From: Flavobacterium agri
GTDB taxonomy: Bacteria > Bacteroidota > Bacteroidia > Flavobacteriales > Flavobacteriaceae
Reading direction: 5' to 3'
DNA length: 56,242 nucleotides
Assembly: GCF_013401995.1 (NCBI RefSeq)
Contig: NZ_JACBJI010000010.1
Coordinates: 1 to 56,242 of the forward strand
The number at the start of each line of letters is the position of its first letter. The stretch's first letter is position 1. Shown here piece by piece: positions 24,771 through 34,134 of the stretch. A program made the translations under genes and the position numbers. The notes under the pieces are model-generated. The model had not been told where the DNA came from. It searched no databases and was given only the letters and a program-made list of their open reading frames with translations.

Positions 24771-26468
24771 ATGATCCGCTTCCTACTTCTGAGCCTGAGT
24801 TTGTTGGCCTTGCATTCCGCACATGGCCAAACGACCGATTTGGTCAAGGCCAACGAAGACATCCAACAACTTATTTACGACAACAAATACAACGAGGCAC
24901 AAAGCCGCATTTACGAACTTTTGCGCAGCGGCAACATCGACAAGCGTGAAGAAATGGTACTTTACGTGTTCTTGAGCGACATCAAGCGCATCCTAGTCTC
25001 AAAAGACGAAGGCATGAAATTCGCGCGAAAAGCGTTGGCCGTGACCTACGAAGACAAAAAGACGGGATTGCGCGCACGGTCGTTGGCCTATCACGTGATC
25101 GCGAACATCCATTTCGAGAAACAGGAGTACGATTCGGCTTATTATTATGCCGAAAAATCGATTCGTCAAGCCAAAAAATACAGCGATTCGGAACGTTACC
25201 TGAATACGAGGATTTCGAATTTGCCGATTATCGGATATTATTTTCTCGAAAAAGGAAAACTCGACGAAGCCGAAAAAACGCTTTTCGAATCGAAACGACT
25301 GTTCGAGGAAACCGACAACGAATGCGAAATCCCGCTTCAGCTGCTGAAACTCGCCGATCTTGAAATCAAGCGCAAGAACCTTCCGAAAGCCGAACGTTAT
25401 GCGTTGCGCGCACGTGAAATGGCCGATAGCTGCTCGGTGAACAATTACGTATTGGCTTCCTATTCGAAACTCATCGACATCTATCTGTTGCAAAACGACG
25501 CCAAAAAGATGTTGTTCTGCGTGCAGAAACGCGACAGCCTGAACCATTCCAAAAGTATGGACGAGCAACGCAAGAACGCCGAAGTGCTCGAAGCCCGTTA
25601 CGACGCCATGATGAGCCAACAGGAAAGCAAAGTGTTCCGATTAAGGGCCGAAGCCCAGGAAAGCCGCAATTGGATGTGGATCGGAATCAGCGGGATTTTG
25701 ACCGTTTCGTTGGCCGTGGCGATTTGGCTGGCCGTGCGCATGAAACAGAAGAAACGCCTGATTTCGCGTCAAAAAAACGAAGTTGAACGGCTCAACTTGC
25801 TCAACCGAAAGATTTTCTCGGTGATTTCTCACGATTTCAAAGGCCCGCTGCACAACCTTCAAGGTTCGGTCGCCATGGTCGAAGACGATTATCTCGATGC
25901 CGAAACGTTCAAGGAAATCGCGTCGACGATAGGTTCCCAAACCGAACAGGCGAGCCTTGTACTCGAAAACCTGCTCAATTGGGCGAAATCTGAAATCCAC
26001 GACCCGAAAGGCGGACCGGAAACGGCTTTTCCTAAAATCATCGCCCACGAAATCGCTTCCCAGCTCGAACCTGCGATACACGACAAAAACCTGTCCGTCG
26101 AGATCGACTTGCCGCAAACGCTGCAAGTGAAAATCCAGCCCGACAAATTGCGCATCATTTACCGCAACCTGTTAAGCAACGCGATCAAATACAGTTTCGA
26201 GCAAGGAAAAATAACGTTGGGATACGAACCCGTGCGACATTGCCTTTTCGTACGCGATGAAGGTATCGGAATCGACCTTAAAACACTCGAAAAATTATTC
26301 GCGAATGCCGTAGATTCCGGAAAAGGAACACATCGCGAAAGCGGTTACGGCATAGGATTGCAGATCACATCGGAACTCGTGCGAAAATCGAAAGGGAAAA
26401 TCCGAGCCGAGAACAATGACGGAAAAGGCGCTACGATCTACTTCTGCCTCGAAGTCGTAAATCTTTGA
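24771..26468 (+). CDS. Sensor histidine kinase with periplasmic TPR repeats
   Basis: 565 residues. Signal peptide to about residue 20, TPR-like helices to about 270, a membrane span near 300-318 (WMWIGISGILTVSLAVAIW), then a HisKA domain with phospho-acceptor His354 in SVISHDFKGPL and a HATPase_c domain with N box NLLSNAIKY, G1 box DEGIGID and G2 box GYGIGL. Phosphorylates a response regulator after an extracellular signal. No response regulator gene lies nearby, so it is an orphan kinase. Confidence 0.92.
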   Translation: MIRFLLLSLSLLALHSAHGQTTDLVKANEDIQQLIYDNKYNEAQSRIYELLRSGNIDKREEMVLYVFLSDIKRILVSKDEGMKFARKALAVTYEDKKTGLRARSLAYHVIANIHFEKQEYDSAYYYAEKSIRQAKKYSDSERYLNTRISNLPIIGYYFLEKGKLDEAEKTLFESKRLFEETDNECEIPLQLLKLADLEIKRKNLPKAERYALRAREMADSCSVNNYVLASYSKLIDIYLLQNDAKKMLFCVQKRDSLNHSKSMDEQRKNAEVLEARYDAMMSQQESKVFRLRAEAQESRNWMWIGISGILTVSLAVAIWLAVRMKQKKRLISRQKNEVERLNLLNRKIFSVISHDFKGPLHNLQGSVAMVEDDYLDAETFKEIASTIGSQTEQASLVLENLLNWAKSEIHDPKGGPETAFPKIIAHEIASQLEPAIHDKNLSVEIDLPQTLQVKIQPDKLRIIYRNLLSNAIKYSFEQGKITLGYEPVRHCLFVRDEGIGIDLKTLEKLFANAVDSGKGTHRESGYGIGLQITSELVRKSKGKIRAENNDGKGATIYFCLEVVNL

Positions 26469-26474
26469 CCAAAC

Positions 26475-26505
26475 AAAAATCCCGCTCAAAAAACGGGATT
26501 TTTCT
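26475..26505. terminator. Bidirectional terminator between the kinase gene and dnaB
   Basis: AAAAATCCCG and CGGGATTTTT with a 9-base loop, A-run on one side and T-run on the other, lying between two convergent genes. Confidence 0.85.
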
Positions 26506-26543
26506 ATTCTAAAGCGAAGCGTATCCAAAACGCAGTGCGTCTT

Positions 26544-28085
26544 TTAAAACGGTACGTCGCTGTCGTCGTCGAAACTGTTCGCGCTGCTTCCGAAAGCCTC
26601 GTTCGGAGACGGAAGGCTCTTAGGCGAGAACGGCATGTCTTCGTTCATTTTGGATGAGAATTCTCCGAATCCGCCGCCAAAATCCTCAAGGTTGTCAAAT
26701 TTACCTAGGTTTCCGATGAATTTGAGTCGGATGTTCTCGAGCGATCCGTTACGGTGCTTGGCGATGATGAACTCCGCCTGGCCGGCCGTAGGCGAATGCT
26801 CGTCATCGTCCCACTCGTCGATTTTATAGTATTCCGGACGATAGATGAACGATACGATATCGGCATCCTGCTCGATCGCACCCGATTCACGAAGGTCGGA
26901 AAGCAACGGGCGCTTGCTCGAACCACGCGTCTCGACGGCACGCGACAACTGCGAAAGCGCGATCACGGGAACGTTCAATTCCTTGGCGAGTGCCTTGAGA
27001 TTTCGCGAAATCGTCGAGATTTCCTGTTCGCGATTTCCGCCGCCTTTGCCTGAACCTCCGGCCGTCATCAGCTGAAGGTAGTCGATCACGATCAACTTGA
27101 TGCCGTATTGGGAAGCGAGACGCCTGCACTTGGCACGCAAGTCGAAAATCGAGAGCGAAGGCGTGTCATCTATGTACAAAGGCGCTTTTTCAAGGTCTTT
27201 CACTTTCGTGGACAATTGCTCCCATTCGTGTTTCTCGAGTTTTCCGGTACGCAGTTTTTCGGACGACAATCCGGTTTCCGAAGAAATCAGACGCGTGATG
27301 AGTTGTACCGACGACATCTCGAGCGAGAAAACCGCCACCGCCTGATTGAACTGTATCGCCATATTCCTGGCCATCGACAAAACGAAAGCCGTCTTACCCA
27401 TACCCGGACGTGCCGCGATGATGATCAAATCGGACGGTTGCCATCCCGAAGTGACCTGGTCGAGCTTCTCGAAACCTGTGGCGACACCGCTCAACCCTTC
27501 GCGACCCGCAATTTCCTCGATGCGTTTTTTGGCTTGTAGCACAAGACTTTGGGCCGTTTCGGATGATCTTTTGATATTGCCTTGCGTGACTTCATACAAA
27601 CGCGATTCGGCCTTGTCGAGCAAATCGAAAACGTCTGTGGTCTCGTCGTAGCATTCTTCGATGAGTTCCGAAGAAATGCGGATCAAGCTACGCTGTATAA
27701 ACTTCTGGAGGATGATTCTCGAGTGGAATTCGATGTGAGCCGAAGACGAGATTTTCTGCGTGAGTTGGATCAGATAGAAATCGCCTCCCGCCAATTCGAG
27801 TTTCGCGTTCTTTTTGAGCTGAGCCGAAACCGTGAGCAAGTCAATCGGCTGCGAATCGGTGAACAACTGGAAAATCGCCTCGAAAATGTGCTTGTGCGCA
27901 TCCTTGTAGAACGCATCGGCGGCCAGGATATCGATGACCTCGTCGACGCCTTTCTTGTCGATCATCATCGCGCCCAGAACCGCTTCCTCGAGGTCGACTG
28001 CCTGTGGCGGCAACTTGCCTTTCTCTAGGTTGATTATGGCCGTCTTATCGACTTTGACCGGGCTTATATTCCTGAAATTTTCCAT
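26544..28085 (-). CDS. dnaB: Replicative DNA helicase
   Basis: 513 residues. DnaB N-terminal domain (about 25-130; AVDLEEAVLGAMMIDK) and RecA-like C-terminal ATPase with Walker A ARPGMGKTA near residues 225-232, Walker B VIDYLQLM and the arginine-finger region KHRNG. Unwinds DNA at the replication fork as a hexamer. The C-terminus has a low-complexity Ser/Pro/Asp extension ending DDDSDVPF, resembling the acidic tails that bind partners in SSB; I regard the resemblance as suggestive only. Confidence 0.97.
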   Translation of the reverse strand: MENFRNISPVKVDKTAIINLEKGKLPPQAVDLEEAVLGAMMIDKKGVDEVIDILAADAFYKDAHKHIFEAIFQLFTDSQPIDLLTVSAQLKKNAKLELAGGDFYLIQLTQKISSSAHIEFHSRIILQKFIQRSLIRISSELIEECYDETTDVFDLLDKAESRLYEVTQGNIKRSSETAQSLVLQAKKRIEEIAGREGLSGVATGFEKLDQVTSGWQPSDLIIIAARPGMGKTAFVLSMARNMAIQFNQAVAVFSLEMSSVQLITRLISSETGLSSEKLRTGKLEKHEWEQLSTKVKDLEKAPLYIDDTPSLSIFDLRAKCRRLASQYGIKLIVIDYLQLMTAGGSGKGGGNREQEISTISRNLKALAKELNVPVIALSQLSRAVETRGSSKRPLLSDLRESGAIEQDADIVSFIYRPEYYKIDEWDDDEHSPTAGQAEFIIAKHRNGSLENIRLKFIGNLGKFDNLEDFGGGFGEFSSKMNEDMPFSPKSLPSPNEAFGSSANSFDDDSDVPF

Positions 28086-28173
28086 GAAGCGAAAGTAAAC
28101 TAATTCTCAAAAAATCGTTACCAGAGTTATAACGACCAAGCTGTTGATAAATGATAAAAAGTTGTTCATAAGG

Positions 28174-28206
28174 CAAAAAAAATCCGAAACCACAGGGCTT
28201 CGGATT
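28174..28206 (-). terminator. Terminator after accA
   Basis: On the minus strand AATCCGAA and TTCGGATT form a stem with a 10-base loop followed by eight Ts, 21 bases after the accA stop. Confidence 0.85.
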
Positions 28207-28226
28207 CGATATGGTTTTGGAACGTG

Positions 28227-29180
28227 TTATTCCTTGAATTCGCCCATTTTGCTGTACTTATCCATTCTTTTGGCAATGAGTTTCTCTGTTGATAAGTCCT
28301 TGAGTTCGTCATAACCTTTGAGGATGTATTCCTGTACGTTCTTGAAAGCGGTCTCGCGATCGAAATGCGCACCTCCAAGCGGTTCAGGAATTACGTCGTC
28401 CACTAGTTTTTGCTTCTTCATGTCGGTAGACGTAAGTTTCAACGCTTCGGCCGCTTGCTCCTTGTAATCCCAGCTTTTCCAAAGGATGGATGAGCACGAT
28501 TCCGGAGAAATTACCGAATACCATGTGTTTTCCATCATATATACTTTGTCGCCTACTCCTATTCCGAGTGCGCCACCCGAAGCACCTTCACCCACGATGA
28601 TCGCGATTACGGGCACTTTAAGACGGATCATTTCGAAAATGTTGCGTGCGATGGCCTCGCCTTGTCCGCGTTCTTCGGCTTCAAGCCCCGGATACGCGCC
28701 CGGAGTGTCGATGAACGAAACTACGGGAATGTTGAATTTCTCGGCCATTTTCATCAGACGCAACGCCTTGCGGTACCCTTCCGGATTCGCCATACCGAAA
28801 TTGCGGTACTGACGCGTCTTGGTGTTATACCCTTTCTGTTGGCCGATGATCATGAACGACTTGTCGCCGATCTTGCCCAATCCGCCTATCATCGCCTTGT
28901 CGTCCTTGAACGCGCGGTCGCCGAACAATTCGAGGAACGTTTCCCCGCAAAGGGCGCGCACGTAATCCATCGTATACGGACGGTTCGGGTGACGCGACAA
29001 CTGCACGCGTTGCCAGGCGGTAAGGTTCTTGTATATTTTCTTTTTGGTTTCTTCGAGTTTCTTTTCGATCTGTTTGCAGGTATCGGTGACGTCTACGTTC
29101 GATTCCTGTCCGATGATCTGGCATTTGTCAAGCTGGTCTTCAAGCTCCTTGATCGGAAGCTCAAAATCTAAATATTCCAT
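28227..29180 (-). CDS. accA: Acetyl-CoA carboxylase carboxyltransferase, alpha subunit
   Basis: 317 residues, full length. Crotonase-like carboxyltransferase with KIYKNLTAWQRVQLSRHP, FIDTPGAYPG and GEGASGGALGIG. With AccD it transfers carboxyl from biotin-AccB to acetyl-CoA to form malonyl-CoA for fatty-acid synthesis. A -7 box TATCTTTG lies at 29210-29217 on the minus strand, about 30 bases upstream. Stand-alone unit between two terminators or gaps. Confidence 0.97.
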   Translation of the reverse strand: MEYLDFELPIKELEDQLDKCQIIGQESNVDVTDTCKQIEKKLEETKKKIYKNLTAWQRVQLSRHPNRPYTMDYVRALCGETFLELFGDRAFKDDKAMIGGLGKIGDKSFMIIGQQKGYNTKTRQYRNFGMANPEGYRKALRLMKMAEKFNIPVVSFIDTPGAYPGLEAEERGQGEAIARNIFEMIRLKVPVIAIIVGEGASGGALGIGVGDKVYMMENTWYSVISPESCSSILWKSWDYKEQAAEALKLTSTDMKKQKLVDDVIPEPLGGAHFDRETAFKNVQEYILKGYDELKDLSTEKLIAKRMDKYSKMGEFKE

Positions 29181-29321
29181 TGGTGGCGTATTTTAGTTTA
29201 GTTGAAGCGCAAAGATAGGGAGATTCTTTTGATTGTCCAGTCGTTGATTTGCCGATTTAAGACTCAAATCTAACAATCAATCTGCTTTCTGAAAATCTGT
29301 TTTCTGAAAATCTGCCTTCTG

Positions 29322-30209
29322 CTATTGCTCCTGTTTCTCGAATTTGTTCTTCACGATTCCGTTAAGCACGACTACGGCAATGATCACGGCCGCTCCGAAG
29401 TAAAAAGAAGTACTCATGCGCTCGCTTTCCCCGATCAGGAACCACGCGAGCACGATGCCGTAAACCGGTTCGAGATTCGTCGTAAGCATGACCGTATACG
29501 GCGTGAGTTTGCGCATCACGTTCACCGAAGCAGTAAACGCATAAGCCGTACAGATCGAGGCCAAAAGCGCGATCAACAGCCAATCGTTTATCGACAGCGA
29601 AAAGAATTCGGCCGTAAAACTACCGGTGATAAGCAAATAAATCGTCACGAACAGGAAGCCCGCGAGAAATTCGTAAAGCGTGATGACTTTCGCGTCGTGT
29701 TCCTGTATCAGTTTTCCGTTTAGCAACGTGAACATCACGCCGAAAAACACCGAAACGAGCGCCAACACCATGCCTTGCAGGTATCGGAATTCTACATTTA
29801 ATATCAGGCACAACGCCCCGATGATCACCAATCCGAACAACACTTCGTACCACAACATCTTGCGGTTGTAGAACAACGGCTCGAAAACCGCCGCGAAAAA
29901 AGCGCCCATAGAGAACATGGCGAGCGTGATCGATACGTTCGAGACTTTTATGGCCGTAAAGAAAAGTATCCAGTGGATCGCGATCAGCAATCCGACGAAA
30001 GTCAGTTTGAGCAAGACTTTGCGCGATAGTTTATAAGGCGTTTTCGTGAATTTGAGCCATCCGAAAAGGAAAACCGATGCGATCAGCATGCGATACCACA
30101 CCAAATCGGTGCCTCCGATCGAAATCAACCCGCCGAGTACGCCTGTAAATCCCCAAATGAAAACAATGAGGTGTAAATTGAGGTAGCTTTTGAGATTACC
30201 GCTTGGCAT
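29322..30209 (-). CDS. EamA/DMT-family transporter
   Basis: 295 residues with about ten hydrophobic helices in two related halves, the EamA pattern (FIWGFTGVLGGLIS in the first half, LEPVYGIVLAWFLIGE in the second). Inner-membrane exporter or importer of small metabolites; substrate unknown. Overlaps the upstream LptF/G gene by 14 bases, so translation is coupled. Confidence 0.9.
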   Translation of the reverse strand: MPSGNLKSYLNLHLIVFIWGFTGVLGGLISIGGTDLVWYRMLIASVFLFGWLKFTKTPYKLSRKVLLKLTFVGLLIAIHWILFFTAIKVSNVSITLAMFSMGAFFAAVFEPLFYNRKMLWYEVLFGLVIIGALCLILNVEFRYLQGMVLALVSVFFGVMFTLLNGKLIQEHDAKVITLYEFLAGFLFVTIYLLITGSFTAEFFSLSINDWLLIALLASICTAYAFTASVNVMRKLTPYTVMLTTNLEPVYGIVLAWFLIGESERMSTSFYFGAAVIIAVVVLNGIVKNKFEKQEQ

Positions 30210-31281
30210 TGCGCAACAGATAAACGGCTAGGATTCCGAAAAGGAAATTAGGCAACCACACGGCCAAAAACGGCGGGATGCTCGATTTTTCTGCCAACGT
30301 CCCGAAAATCTTGTCGAAGAACACGAACGTGAACGCGATCCCGATCCCGATCGCGAGGTTCATTCCCATTCCGCCGCGACGTTTCATAGACGAAACCGCA
30401 ACGGCGATGATCGTAAGGATGAATGCCGAAACGGGCAAGCTGTATTTCTTGTACAACACCACGAGATACGTATCGATATTGCCCGATCCGCGCTTGCGTT
30501 CCTTGGCGATAAAGTCGTTGAGTTCGCCCAAAGTCAGCGTTTCGGCTACGTAAACCGTCGGCGTAAGGTCTTCGAGCTCGAACGGGAAAACCGTATCCTT
30601 TTTGGCTTGTGCCTGGATGCGGTCGCCCAATGGCCCGACGTCACGGCGTTTGTAGCCGAACATCGTATATTTCTTGGTCTTTTCGTTGAATTTGATACGA
30701 CCTGCGGTTATTTTGTATTCGAGTTTTTTGTTCTTGTCGAACTTCTCGAGCGTAAAGTCGAAGGCCATTTTCGAATTGTGATTGAAATTGCCTACGTGCA
30801 GGAAAACCTCGTCGTTGACCTGTCGGAAAACGTCGGCACTTTTGCGCATTTTTTCCTTTCCGCCGCCTTTGAGGTATTCGTATCGGAAATCGTTGAAACC
30901 CTGGCTGGCTTTGGGAACGACAAAAAATCCCGCGAGCAGGACCACGACCGAAACGATCGTCGCGCCCACGATATACGGTCGCAAAAACCTCGTGAACGAA
31001 ATCCCCGAACTCAAGATCGCGATGATCTCTGTATTGTTGGCGAGTTTCGACGTAAACCAGATCACCGAAAGGAACAGGAAAATCGGGAACAGCAGATTCG
31101 CGAAATAAATCGTGAAATTGAGGTAATACAACGCGATCTCGAGAAACGGGATCTTGTTTTCTATCATCTTGTTCACCTTTTCGGATACGTCGATCACGAT
31201 CCCGATCGGAATGAACATAAGCAACATCACCGTGAACGTGGCGAGGTAGCGTTTTAGGATGTAGAGGTCGATGATTTTCAT
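30196..31281 (-). CDS. LptF/LptG-family lipopolysaccharide export permease
   Basis: 361 residues. Six transmembrane helices, three near each end, with a periplasmic beta-jellyroll-like domain between about 130 and 260, as in LptF/LptG. Part of the LptB2FG ABC transporter that extracts LPS from the inner membrane. Starts MKIIDLYILKRYL, typical for the family. Encoded 28 bases after tgt and overlapping the EamA gene, forming tgt-lptF/G-eamA. Confidence 0.93.
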   Translation of the reverse strand: MKIIDLYILKRYLATFTVMLLMFIPIGIVIDVSEKVNKMIENKIPFLEIALYYLNFTIYFANLLFPIFLFLSVIWFTSKLANNTEIIAILSSGISFTRFLRPYIVGATIVSVVVLLAGFFVVPKASQGFNDFRYEYLKGGGKEKMRKSADVFRQVNDEVFLHVGNFNHNSKMAFDFTLEKFDKNKKLEYKITAGRIKFNEKTKKYTMFGYKRRDVGPLGDRIQAQAKKDTVFPFELEDLTPTVYVAETLTLGELNDFIAKERKRGSGNIDTYLVVLYKKYSLPVSAFILTIIAVAVSSMKRRGGMGMNLAIGIGIAFTFVFFDKIFGTLAEKSSIPPFLAVWLPNFLFGILAVYLLRNAKR

Positions 31282-31309
31282 TAGTGCTGAAGTGCGAGGT
31301 GCTTAAGTG

Positions 31310-32440
31310 CTAAAGTCTGTTGTCCATTTGCCGGACCATTTTCTCTTTCCACTCACGGAAATCTCCCGCTAATATATGTTTTCTCGCCTCACGCACCAAC
31401 CACATATAAAACCCGAGGTTGTGTATCGTGGCGATTTGTTTTCCGAGGTATTCGTCGGCGACGAAAAGGTGGCGCAGATACGCTTTGGTATATTCGATAT
31501 CGACAAACGTGTGGCCCATTTCGTCTACAGGCGAAAAGTCGTCGGCCCATTTTTTATTCTTGATGTTGATCGTGCCGTAAGCCGTGAACAACATGCCGTT
31601 TCTCGCATTTCTCGTCGGCATCACGCAATCGAACATGTCGATGCCGAGCGCGATGTTTTCGAGAATATTGATCGGTGTTCCGACGCCCATCAGGTAACGC
31701 GGCTTGTCTTCGGGAAGGATTTCGGTCACGACTTCGGTCATCGCGTACATTTCCTCGGCAGGCTCACCAACCGACAATCCGCCTATGGCATTGCCCAATT
31801 GTTGCGTATTGGCGATGTATTCGGCAGACTGGCGACGCAAATCCTTATACGTGCTTCCTTGCACGATCGGGAAAAACGTCTGTTCGTAACCGTATTTGTA
31901 CGGCGTTTTTTCGAGATGCGTGATGCAACGCTCGAGCCAACGGTGCGTCATGTGCATCGAACGCTGCGCATAGCGGTAATCGCACGGATACGGCGTACAT
32001 TCGTCGAATGCCATGATGATGTCGGCGCCTATCGTACGCTGGATTTCCATGACGTTTTCTGGAGTGAACACATGGTAAGACCCGTCGATGTGCGACTTGA
32101 ACTTCACGCCTTCTTCCTTGATTTTTCTGTTTGCCGACAACGAATACACCTGATATCCGCCAGAATCGGTCAAAATATTGCGGTCCCAGTTCATGAACTT
32201 GTGCAATCCGCCGGCTTTTTCAAGTATCTGCGTTTGCGGACGTAAGTACAAATGGTAGGTATTCCCCAAAATGATATCGGGATTGATCTCTTGCTTAAGC
32301 TCGCGCTGATGGACACCCTTTACGGAAGCCACCGTTCCCACGGGCATAAAAATCGGCGTTTCGATGACGCCGTGATCGGTAGTGATTTTGCCCGCTCTCG
32401 CCTTGGTCTGCGGGTCTTTTTGTATAAGGTCGAATGTCAT
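31310..32440 (-). CDS. tgt: tRNA-guanine transglycosylase (queuine synthesis), zinc site absent
   Basis: 376 residues. Exchanges guanine 34 of GUN-anticodon tRNAs for preQ1. Present are LTDSGGYQVYS with the general-acid Asp, GGLSVGEP and the nucleophile region MFDCVMPTRNARNG. The usual CxCxxC zinc ligands before the TIHN block are missing: the stretch reads DEMGHTFVDIEYTKAYLRHLF. The zinc-less form is probably shared by Bacteroidetes relatives. -7 box TATATTTG on the minus strand at 32466-32473. Confidence 0.96.
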   Translation of the reverse strand: MTFDLIQKDPQTKARAGKITTDHGVIETPIFMPVGTVASVKGVHQRELKQEINPDIILGNTYHLYLRPQTQILEKAGGLHKFMNWDRNILTDSGGYQVYSLSANRKIKEEGVKFKSHIDGSYHVFTPENVMEIQRTIGADIIMAFDECTPYPCDYRYAQRSMHMTHRWLERCITHLEKTPYKYGYEQTFFPIVQGSTYKDLRRQSAEYIANTQQLGNAIGGLSVGEPAEEMYAMTEVVTEILPEDKPRYLMGVGTPINILENIALGIDMFDCVMPTRNARNGMLFTAYGTINIKNKKWADDFSPVDEMGHTFVDIEYTKAYLRHLFVADEYLGKQIATIHNLGFYMWLVREARKHILAGDFREWKEKMVRQMDNRL

Positions 32441-32672
32441 GTTATCGGCCGCTGGTTACGGCTGGCAAATATAGTCGAATTAAGCCATTGGAACAGGACA
32501 CTTTAGTTCGATTTTAAGAGTTGCCGAAATTGTTTGATCCTTAAAGTTTGAAGTTATGACGTATTCTGCACGGTCGATTGTCGTTTTAGGCACTTATCCA
32601 AAACGCAAAAACCCGCTAACTTTGATGTATTGCCGGGAATAAAAAATAAACAATAACCATAAAAAATACGAT

Positions 32673-33167
32673 ATGAACATCCAAACCAACAACCAAAAAG
32701 TCGAACCGTTCCTTTGGTTCAACGACAATGCCGAAGAAGCCGTAAATCTTTACGTTTCGCTTTTCGACAATTCAAAAATCACGGCCGTTACGCGTTTCGG
32801 AAAAGAAGGCCCGGGCGCCGAAGGTTCTGTGATGACAATCGGATTCGAGCTCAGCGGTGTGCATTTCGCAGCCCTGAACGGCGGCCCTATGTACAAACTC
32901 ACCGAAGCCTTCTCGCTTGTCGTACATTGTAAAGACCAGGCCGAAGTAGACAAATACTGGGATGCCTTGCTCGCCGACGGCGGACAGACTTTGGCCTGCG
33001 GATGGCTTACGGACAAATTCGGGGTCACATGGCAAATAGTCCCCGATAAATTTCTCGAATTCGTGAACTCGGGCGAACCCGAAAAAATTGCGCGCATGAT
33101 GCAGGCCATGATGAAAATGATAAAACTCGACATCAAGGCTTTGGAAGATGCCTTCGAAGGAAACTGA
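32673..33167 (+). CDS. VOC-family protein (PhnB/3-demethylubiquinone methyltransferase-like)
   Basis: 164 residues starting with KVEPFLWFNDNAEEAVNLYVSLF, the PhnB-like opening, and containing FAALNGGP and GGWL-type loops (ACGWLTDKFGVTWQIVP). The VOC fold binds a metal or small ligand; true function of these PhnB-like proteins is unknown despite the methyltransferase label. TAACTTTG at 32617-32624 may be its -7 box. Confidence 0.88.
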   Translation: MNIQTNNQKVEPFLWFNDNAEEAVNLYVSLFDNSKITAVTRFGKEGPGAEGSVMTIGFELSGVHFAALNGGPMYKLTEAFSLVVHCKDQAEVDKYWDALLADGGQTLACGWLTDKFGVTWQIVPDKFLEFVNSGEPEKIARMMQAMMKMIKLDIKALEDAFEGN

Positions 33168-33526
33168 ATCCGGACACCTAAACTTTAGCACGTTCGCACC
33201 CGAGCACTTCAGCACTTTTAAAAAAAATTTCACATTCCACTGTAACAAAATCCGATTTCGCTCTTCTTTATAATAAATCATCAATCGCGATCAATCAACC
33301 AAGGACCGATCATCAATCACTTCAATCAGCACCGAATGCAAAATATTTCCCGCCTAATCAGCGGGATTTTTTGTTATTTGGACGAACAGACACACGAAAA
33401 CGCTCCCGTATACTCTGCCAGTCTATTATCTATCCGGCTATCCTCTATTATCTTTAATCTGTTATCTAACAAAACTTTAAACCTCCCATCCATCCAAAAT
33501 CCCTACCTTTAAAAAAACGACTAATT
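33168..33526. other. 359-base intergenic region with a terminator and TCTATTATC repeats
   Basis: TCCCGC and GCGGGA (33348-33366) form a hairpin followed by six Ts, a good terminator. Further on (33418-33470) are loosely repeated blocks of the type GTCTATTATCTATCC, which also appear in both orientations at 42390-42430 and 42511-42552. No gene seen. Confidence 0.6.
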
Positions 33527-33973
33527 ATGGACAACACACTAAACATCACACAATCGGTAGAGGTTCACGCTCCGGCGACCGAAGTCTGGAAAGGCCTCAC
33601 CGAACCCGAACTCATCAAGCAATATTTCTTCGGAACCGAAATGGAAACGTCTTGGGAAAAAGGCGCCCCGATTTTCTGGCGAGGCGTTTGGGAAGGAAAG
33701 GAATACGAAGAAAAAGGCGAAGTGCTCGAAATCGACGAAGGAAATTCGGTGAGCATGAGTTATCTCACGGCCGGATTGGAAGACATCCCCGAAAACTATT
33801 CGGTAATCACGTTCGAAATCGAGACGCTCGATGACGAATTCTCGAAACTAACCGTTACGCAGGAAGGTTTCCGCAACCAGGAAGCCTGCGACCATTCACA
33901 GGAAAACTGGAAAATCGTGCTCGACGGATTGCGTAAAGTCGTAGAGAACCAAACCGATGAACAACTGAGTTGA
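33527..33973 (+). CDS. SRPBCC-domain protein (AHSA1-like)
   Basis: 148 residues. Opens ITQSVEVHAPATEVWKGLTEPELIKQYFFG, the usual start of the AHSA1/START-like fold, with a C-terminal long helix ending in ENWKIVLDGLRKVVE. Binds hydrophobic ligands in a deep cavity; specific role unknown. Stand-alone gene. Confidence 0.88.
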   Translation: MDNTLNITQSVEVHAPATEVWKGLTEPELIKQYFFGTEMETSWEKGAPIFWRGVWEGKEYEEKGEVLEIDEGNSVSMSYLTAGLEDIPENYSVITFEIETLDDEFSKLTVTQEGFRNQEACDHSQENWKIVLDGLRKVVENQTDEQLS

Positions 33974-34134
33974 CCTGGTCATAACCGAATGAAATCCGGC
34001 GTTTCTGAATACAGAGCCGCCGGATTTTATTTTTATGGATTCCGGATTTCAGACACGGAATTCCCAAAACTTCAAACATTGCTGAAACAATTGCGCGCAT
34101 CTTGCTAACTTTGGAAAAAAGACAATAAACCAAC

